Source of the DNA: Undibacterium sp. 5I1
GTDB taxonomy: Bacteria > Pseudomonadota > Gammaproteobacteria > Burkholderiales > Burkholderiaceae_D
Direction of reading: 5' to 3'
Assembly (NCBI RefSeq): GCF_034314085.1
Contig: NZ_JAVIWI010000001.1
Span: 1-64,000 of the forward strand
DNA: 64,000 nt
The notes under the pieces are model-generated. The model saw only the letters and a program-made list of their open reading frames with translations. It was not told where the DNA came from and ran no database searches. Both the position numbers and the translations under genes were made by a program. Below, piece after piece: positions 58,892 through 64,000 of the stretch. Within the stretch, counting starts at the first letter, position 1; each line of letters opens with the position of its first letter.

Positions 58892-59440
58892 TTAGTCTGC
58901 CTTATTGGTTTTCCTTGCTTCCCTTACTTTCCAATCCGCACGCGATATTGCATACGTAGCCGTGTCCATATCGTTCCAGCGCTCAATGCCGCGGTACTGC
59001 ATGCCAAGTTTTTTCATGACATTGGCAGATCCGACATTATCCTGATCACAGATTGCAAACAGTGAGTCGCCGCCGATCTGATCAAAGGCAAATTCTGCCA
59101 TCCGCTGCGCTGCCTCGGACGCAAAACCTTGGCCCCATTTATCTTGCCGCAGGCGCCAGCCAATTTCTAAAGGATTTGCGGGATCACGTCCCAAATACTG
59201 TATGCATCCAGCACCGATAAGCTCGTTAGTCTTCAGCTCAATAAAACTCCACCAGGAAAAGCCAAATTCGATCCAGCGTACTTTGATGCGTTCAATCATT
59301 GCGATTGTCTCTTCGCGGGTTTCGGGTTTGCCGGTGATATAGCGCATGACTTCCGGATCACTGTTCAGGCGGAAAAGACCATCAAGATGGTCATCATTTA
59401 AAGGTTCCAGGCGCAGACGTTGGGTAGTGAGTATGCTCAT
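58892..59440 (-). CDS. GNAT N-acetyltransferase
   Basis: About 182 aa from the ATG at 59440. ILTTQRLRLEPLNDDHLDGL and SDPEVMRYITGKPETREE are the RimJ/RimL opening. GWRLRQDKWGQGFASEAAQR is the acetyl-CoA loop and DNVGSANVMKKLGMQYRGIE the closing segment. The frame is open to 59521, but that extension runs through repeat R1 copy E, so I exclude it. The substrate is unknown. Confidence 0.87.
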   Translation of the reverse strand: MSILTTQRLRLEPLNDDHLDGLFRLNSDPEVMRYITGKPETREETIAMIERIKVRWIEFGFSWWSFIELKTNELIGAGCIQYLGRDPANPLEIGWRLRQDKWGQGFASEAAQRMAEFAFDQIGGDSLFAICDQDNVGSANVMKKLGMQYRGIERWNDMDTATYAISRADWKVREARKTNKAD

Positions 59441-59456
59441 ATTCAGTCGGATTAGA

Positions 59457-59501
59457 TTAGGACTTGCGCAAAACTGCCCTTGCTGCGATGCAGTGCTTGT
59501 C
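59457..59501 (+). repeat. dispersed repeat R1, copy E (one end)
   Basis: TTAGGACTTGCGCAAAACTG, then CCCTTGCTGCGATGCAGTGC, similar to copies B and D. It lies 17 nt upstream of the GNAT start. Confidence 0.65.
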
Positions 59502-59795
59502 ATTCTAATTATCTCAGGCATGTTTGCTCCGAAAATAACATCTTGACGGAAATGTCACATGCATTAATATCATGATAAGCCCACCATATGATTGCTGTTT
59601 TATTTTTATGTAATTGTTGCCACCAATTTTAGTCAAACCGTGGAAATTTGTTGTTCTATAGCTTAATTCCTGCTTTGGTATATGATCAATTTCAGGCAAA
59701 TAGTGACCGTAATTAGCTAGCTTTAGAGCTAGTCATTTATCTACCTATCCAGTACCCACCCCATAGCTATTGAATACTTCCAATACTAAACATTC
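59502..59795. other. gap between GNAT and diguanylate cyclase genes
   Basis: About 290 bp without a recognised gene. It must contain the promoter of the diguanylate cyclase gene; no clear boxes were found. Confidence 0.4.
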
Positions 59796-61697
59796 ATGAA
59801 TCAAAGTCAGCCAAACAATAATGCCCGTCCTAACGCAGATCAGATTGATGATGGTAATCAACGTGTGCTGTTACTGTATCAAGCCTGTTTAGCAGAAATT
59901 GCAAAAAATGCACCGCTGGCTGAAACCCTTAGTCTGGTTACACATGGTATTGAAGAGCAATGCTCAGGATTGATTGCCACCGTTTTAGTGCTGACAGAGT
60001 ATCATCAGCTTGGGATGGTGGTTGCACCCTCTCTGTCGCCAGCTTGCGTTGCTGCGATCAGCAAAATGACGGTTGGTATGGACCTACTAGGATGTCGCTG
60101 CAATGTGGTAAGTGCGCCTGATATTGAAACTCGAGCTGACGATCCATGTACATACACCAGCTTGTTCTGGAATAACTTACAAGTGTTGGCCGCGCAACAC
60201 GAGTTGTTTGTCTCGTCAGCTTTACCTGTTGTTAACGGATCAGGTACCCTGATCGGGATGATTGCTTTGTTTGCAAAACATAGCGGCAGAATTTCTGTAG
60301 CCGATCATCACAGGATCTCTGGACTTAGTAGTTTAGTTGTCATCAGCATAGAGCGCCATCATGACCAACGCAGAACTATTGTAGCCAACGAGGCAATGAG
60401 ACAGAGTGAAGCCAATATGAGCCGTATGGCATTGGCGATTGAGGGCAGTGCGACTGGCATCTGGGATCGCCATATTCAAACCGGAGAAATTCATTATTCG
60501 TCAGGCTGGAAAGCACTATTAGGCTACACCGAGTCAGAAATATCCAACCGGATTGAAGACAGCTATACCCGCGTTCATCCTGATGATCTGGCTTATGTGC
60601 AAGCAACGATCCGTGCTCATTTTGAAGGTAAGACCGATAGCTATGCAGTAGAACATCGCGTGCGCTGTAAAAACGGCAGCTATATCTGGGTTTCTAGCCG
60701 CGGTAAAATTGCGGTTCGTGATGCCGACGGTACCCCATTACGCATGATAGGTACCACTACCGATATCACAGCAATGCACCTGCTGTCAGACCGGCTGCAA
60801 CACAGCGTTGATCTTGTCACCAATCTCACTAACGAAGTACCTGGATTGGCATATCAATATCAACAACTACCCAATGGCCCAGAACATTTTTCTTATGTCA
60901 GCGAAGGCATCAAGGATATTTATGAGTTGTCGCCAGCGCAAATCACGGATACAGTTGCGCTAGTCCATCAACTGATACATCCAGACGATTTTGGCGCTTA
61001 TCGTGCTGCGATCGATGCATCTGCCAAAGACCTGCATCAGTTGCACTTAGAGTTTCGCGTTAATCTGCCGCAACAAGGGTTGCAGTGGCGTCAGATGGCG
61101 GCTCGTCCACGCCGCTTGCCTGACGGGGGCACCTTATGGCACGGTTTCATTACCGATGTCACCGAGCGTAAACGGCTAGAAATTGAGTTGCAGGCACTTG
61201 CCACTATCGATTTTTTAACTCAAATACCCAACCGTCGTTATTTTATGGGACGCATGGCAGAAGAGCTGGCGCGCGTTCAGCGCGCCGTTGGTAAACCATC
61301 GGCAGTGCTGATGTGCGACCTTGATCATTTTAAAAGTATCAATGACCGGCATGGGCACGCCGTCGGTGACCTTGTATTAAAACACTTCGCTAACATTTTG
61401 CGCGACGAACTACGCAAGAGCGACTCCGCAGGCAGAGTTGGTGGTGAGGAATTTGCCGTCGTCTTATCCGGTACCAGCATCTTAGATGCGAATGTGTTTG
61501 CCCAGCGCGTCCAAAAACAGTTGCATGACACTCCGGTCAACGCCAACAATCAAATAATTCCAATTACTGTTAGCATCGGTATTGCCATGATGTCTGCCAG
61601 TGACACCAGCCCAGATGCCTCGCTGTCCCGTAGCGACATGGCTCTGTACCTGGCCAAGGAAAGTGGCCGCAATAAGATTACGATTGCGGCAGACTAA
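59796..61697 (+). CDS. GAF-PAS-PAS diguanylate cyclase
   Basis: A 633-aa cytosolic c-di-GMP synthase. Domains in order: GAF (about residues 25-190), PAS with PAC (about 205-325, ending MIGTTTDITAM), a second PAS (about 335-455, ending HGFITDVTERK) and GGDEF (about 465-633). The active loop is GRVGGEEFAVVLSG, an intact GGEEF. Five residues before it stands RKSD, a product-inhibition I-site (RxxD). No membrane segment is seen, so it senses internal signals. No EAL or effector gene is nearby. Confidence 0.93.
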   Translation: MNQSQPNNNARPNADQIDDGNQRVLLLYQACLAEIAKNAPLAETLSLVTHGIEEQCSGLIATVLVLTEYHQLGMVVAPSLSPACVAAISKMTVGMDLLGCRCNVVSAPDIETRADDPCTYTSLFWNNLQVLAAQHELFVSSALPVVNGSGTLIGMIALFAKHSGRISVADHHRISGLSSLVVISIERHHDQRRTIVANEAMRQSEANMSRMALAIEGSATGIWDRHIQTGEIHYSSGWKALLGYTESEISNRIEDSYTRVHPDDLAYVQATIRAHFEGKTDSYAVEHRVRCKNGSYIWVSSRGKIAVRDADGTPLRMIGTTTDITAMHLLSDRLQHSVDLVTNLTNEVPGLAYQYQQLPNGPEHFSYVSEGIKDIYELSPAQITDTVALVHQLIHPDDFGAYRAAIDASAKDLHQLHLEFRVNLPQQGLQWRQMAARPRRLPDGGTLWHGFITDVTERKRLEIELQALATIDFLTQIPNRRYFMGRMAEELARVQRAVGKPSAVLMCDLDHFKSINDRHGHAVGDLVLKHFANILRDELRKSDSAGRVGGEEFAVVLSGTSILDANVFAQRVQKQLHDTPVNANNQIIPITVSIGIAMMSASDTSPDASLSRSDMALYLAKESGRNKITIAAD

Positions 61698-61778
61698 TTC
61701 GTTTTAGGCGATAAAAATATCGCTTTGTTAATGCATCTTCAAAGAAATTTAGCGGTCTATTAGAAAATCTGGGTTGAA

Positions 61779-61860
61779 TATACTCCCCTACTTTTTTCTT
61801 AAAATAAGCCGGATGCCCAGACTTTGATTAGATAATTAAAACATATGGGTAGGGAGTAAT
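61779..61860 (+). repeat. dispersed repeat R2, copy e
   Basis: An 82-bp element with TATACTCCCC at the left and GGGTAGGGAGTAAT at the right. The centre (GCCCAGACTTTGATTAGA) is less conserved than in b-d, but the T-rich left arm and AATAAGCC agree. Confidence 0.75.
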
Positions 61861-61907
61861 TTTTTAATGCAGGCAGTTTGCAAGCATCCAGCTGCTACCG
61901 GTTAATT

Positions 61908-64000
61908 TTAAGCCCTGACATCCTTCAATTTTTCTATCCGGCGTTGTAATACAAAAATCGGTTGCGCCCACTCGGTGTCTTTTTTCTTTTTGCTGGTGAT
62001 CAGCGTCAATTCTGATGGATCGTAGACGTCGGTGTTGTGTGTCAGCGGGGTGGTCATTAGATACTGTGCATCGGTGTTTTTCAGGAATTCACCGACTAGC
62101 TGAATATTGCGGATGTCCAGATGAGCAAATGGTTCGTCAATGAAGACAAAGCCGCCGGAACCATCTTCGGATTTCAGCAAACCGATTAGCAGGATCAGCG
62201 ATTTCATCACTTGCTGACCACCAGACGCTTCGCCGTCATTCATACCGATCGGGCCTTTGCCGTCGAACTTAAATCGCACATGCAGGCCAGCTTGAGATAA
62301 CTGGATGTCGTCATTCTCCAATTTGACCGGATCGGTATGGACTTCGATCCCTGCGAGTTCGCCCAACTGTTTGATGTTTTTGCTGTAAGTCTTAATCGTA
62401 AACCGCAACCGGTCCATGTAGGCAGCACGGGCATTAACGGTGGCTTCTGAGGCGCGGTTATTCTGGTAGCGACGTTCGTCAGTTTCTGCCTGTCGACCTT
62501 GCAGCAATGCGTTGAGCCGGACAAACTGATCCACTACTGTGGAGTCAATCTCCCAGTCTACACGCGCCAGATTATTGCCCAGACTACGCAAGCGTAATTC
62601 TATCTGGTGGACGTTTTCATGTTCTGCGACTAGCTGTTGTCTGTGCTTGGCGCGCTTCCAGTTGAGGGGTAATTGATGCCAGGTCTGGCGCATGCTGGTT
62701 AGCGTTTCAAAATGTCCTTTACGTTCATCTGCCAAGCGTTTTTCTGCACTACGTAATTGGGATTCTGCGTCGGCAATCGCGGCTTTAGCTTGTTCCCATT
62801 TCAGATGGGCGACGGTACGTTGTTCGGTCGCTGATTTAAGCAAAGGCGAAATCTCACCAAGGCGGCTACCGACGACGATCCTTTGCTGTCTGAGAGGTTG
62901 TATGTGATGGCTAGCCTCTTCAAATTCAGCGTGACGGGCGCTGAGTTCTTTTGCCGCATCGACACCGGCCAGGCGCGCTTTAAAGGCACTGATTTCGCCA
63001 GCAAGTTTGCTGATGGTAATCGTGAGCTGGTCCTCTTGCGATTGTAATCGTGGTAAAGAGCGTTGCAATGCCTCCAGCCTTTGTGTACGACCTGCACTGC
63101 CAAAACGATAGCGTGAAGCCTCGACAAACAGCGACCGACCACCACGACGTTCGCCGTGATAGGCGTCGGGTGTGATCCATTCTTGTGACTTGGATTTTGA
63201 GTCGGACTGTGATTTATTAAAACTAAGGCCGACCTCAACAGAGTCGACCATTTCAATACGTTGCAATTGCTCGATCAACCAGGCAGGGGCAGCGGCGGTG
63301 AAGTTGACTACCGATAGCAGACTTTTATCTTTGACCACCGGTGCGTGGATACGTTCTGGCACGATGAAGTGACCATAGCGTTGCTTCTCACCGACGCGAT
63401 AGGCTGCGCTGGCATCACTGGCTTTATCCAGCAAAATGACCGAGGTGTAACCGCGCAAGACACCTTCGACCGCGCCTTGCCATTTGGGATCAGTCACTTC
63501 GACGATCTCCGGCAGCATACTGTGTGAAATGCCTGCATCGTTCAAAGCACGGCGCATATTGCGTACGTTCTCAGGATCGGGCAAGGTAGCTTTGCCTTGC
63601 AAGGCGGCGATGGTTTCCAGCTCGGCTGCGATGCGGTTAGACAGCGTGTCGCGCTCTTGTTTATTGCGTGATAGTTCGGCTTCTTTTTTCTCTAAATCGT
63701 CCGCAACGTTAGCGACGTCGGCATCTGCCTCTGCCGCAAGTTTTTGCAAGCGCGCTTTTTGCTCAAGCAGACTTTCTTGCGGCTTCAGCTTAGCGTTGAT
63801 GTGTTGTAGTTTTTCGCGTAGCTGTGATTCTTCTGCTTCTAATGCTGCCTCGTGTTGCTGCGCTTCGGAGCGACTTTGTGCTTGCATTGCCAGGTTGCCA
63901 CGGCGCTCTGACAAACCGTCTTCTTGCGTTTTTAATAGACGTTTTCCATTGCGCAGACTTTGACTGGTAGCAGACGCCTGTTGCAAGGCCTCGTGATATT
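61908..64000 (-). CDS. SMC-like ATPase, C-terminal part (cut by the window edge)
   Basis: At least 697 aa; the frame is still open at 64000, so the N-terminus with Walker A lies outside. Long coiled coils (about 63960-63640 and 63090-62500) flank a hinge-like region (VTDPKWQGAVEGVLRGYTSV, YGHFIVPERIHAP). The C-terminal head has the ABC signature EASGGQQVMKSLILLIGLL and Walker B GGFVFIDEPFAHLD. The hinge phrase WQGAVEGVLRGY resembles MksB/JetC-type condensins; RecN- or SbcC-like proteins are alternatives. No partner gene follows it, so any partners would be upstream, outside the window. Confidence 0.8.
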   Translation of the reverse strand, partial: YHEALQQASATSQSLRNGKRLLKTQEDGLSERRGNLAMQAQSRSEAQQHEAALEAEESQLREKLQHINAKLKPQESLLEQKARLQKLAAEADADVANVADDLEKKEAELSRNKQERDTLSNRIAAELETIAALQGKATLPDPENVRNMRRALNDAGISHSMLPEIVEVTDPKWQGAVEGVLRGYTSVILLDKASDASAAYRVGEKQRYGHFIVPERIHAPVVKDKSLLSVVNFTAAAPAWLIEQLQRIEMVDSVEVGLSFNKSQSDSKSKSQEWITPDAYHGERRGGRSLFVEASRYRFGSAGRTQRLEALQRSLPRLQSQEDQLTITISKLAGEISAFKARLAGVDAAKELSARHAEFEEASHHIQPLRQQRIVVGSRLGEISPLLKSATEQRTVAHLKWEQAKAAIADAESQLRSAEKRLADERKGHFETLTSMRQTWHQLPLNWKRAKHRQQLVAEHENVHQIELRLRSLGNNLARVDWEIDSTVVDQFVRLNALLQGRQAETDERRYQNNRASEATVNARAAYMDRLRFTIKTYSKNIKQLGELAGIEVHTDPVKLENDDIQLSQAGLHVRFKFDGKGPIGMNDGEASGGQQVMKSLILLIGLLKSEDGSGGFVFIDEPFAHLDIRNIQLVGEFLKNTDAQYLMTTPLTHNTDVYDPSELTLITSKKKKDTEWAQPIFVLQRRIEKLKDVRA

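Noticed and set aside
59441..59521. N-terminal extension of the GNAT gene at 58892-59440
   Set aside because: It is translated through repeat R1 copy E, and the family start matches the ATG at 59440.

Overview
The window reads as chromosomal DNA of a betaproteobacterium, most likely Burkholderiales/Oxalobacteraceae and close to Undibacterium. The 16S sequence, the amgK-murU-pepP-ubiH / lptD-surA-pdxA-rsmA divergent block and the glyQ-glyS-gmhB-plsC-gloA block all fit that group, and base composition is moderate with no plasmid or phage backbone visible. This assignment was made by eye and not by a database search. LAYOUT: 1-6030 is a complete rRNA operon (16S, tRNA-Ile, tRNA-Ala, 23S, 5S) with a promoter, boxA-like antitermination sites, long processing stems and a strong terminator. 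6144-10420 is a decayed accessory patch: an orphan pair of minor-pilin genes (pilV, pilW), remnants of an IS1595-type and an IS3-type element, then an intact 1,444-bp IS5-like element with inverted repeats and a 4-bp target duplication. 10421-22496 is envelope and housekeeping core: a leftward set for ubiquinone hydroxylation, proline aminopeptidase and cell-wall sugar recycling (ubiH, pepP, murU, amgK), and a rightward set for LPS export, outer-membrane protein folding, vitamin B6, ribosome maturation and glycolysis (lptD, surA, pdxA, rsmA, pgi). 22967-29129 is a leftward block glyQ-glyS-gmhB-plsC-ygjP-like-gloA. 29336-47021 is a mosaic of small membrane and secreted proteins of unknown role, a secreted S9 peptidase with charged repeat insertions, a MarR-GNAT fusion with its own candidate operator, a secreted cyanophycinase-like peptidase, GNAT and flavin-fold enzymes, a beta-helix (bactofilin-like) protein, an M29-like protein and two LiaF-like membrane proteins. 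47191-51738 carries a LytS/LytTR two-component system and a secreted S46 dipeptidyl-peptidase. 51867-64000 has a DUF1857 protein, a HupE/TPR pair, a tiny Ala/Ser/Lys-rich exported protein, the Rep helicase, a CPBP membrane protease, a GNAT enzyme, a GAF-PAS-PAS-GGDEF diguanylate cyclase, and the C-terminal part of an SMC-like ATPase running off the right edge. REPEATS: two dispersed intergenic families stand out. One is an approximately 82-bp element with ends TATACTCCCC...GGGGAGTATA and a conserved central palindrome (four good copies, one degenerate). The other carries TAGGACTTACGCAAAA ends (five copies, two with both inverted ends). These are the most notable unexplained signals. No CRISPR array, prophage or obvious complete defence operon is visible; the SMC-like gene at the right edge could belong to a condensin-like (MksB/JetC-type) system whose partners would lie outside the window.
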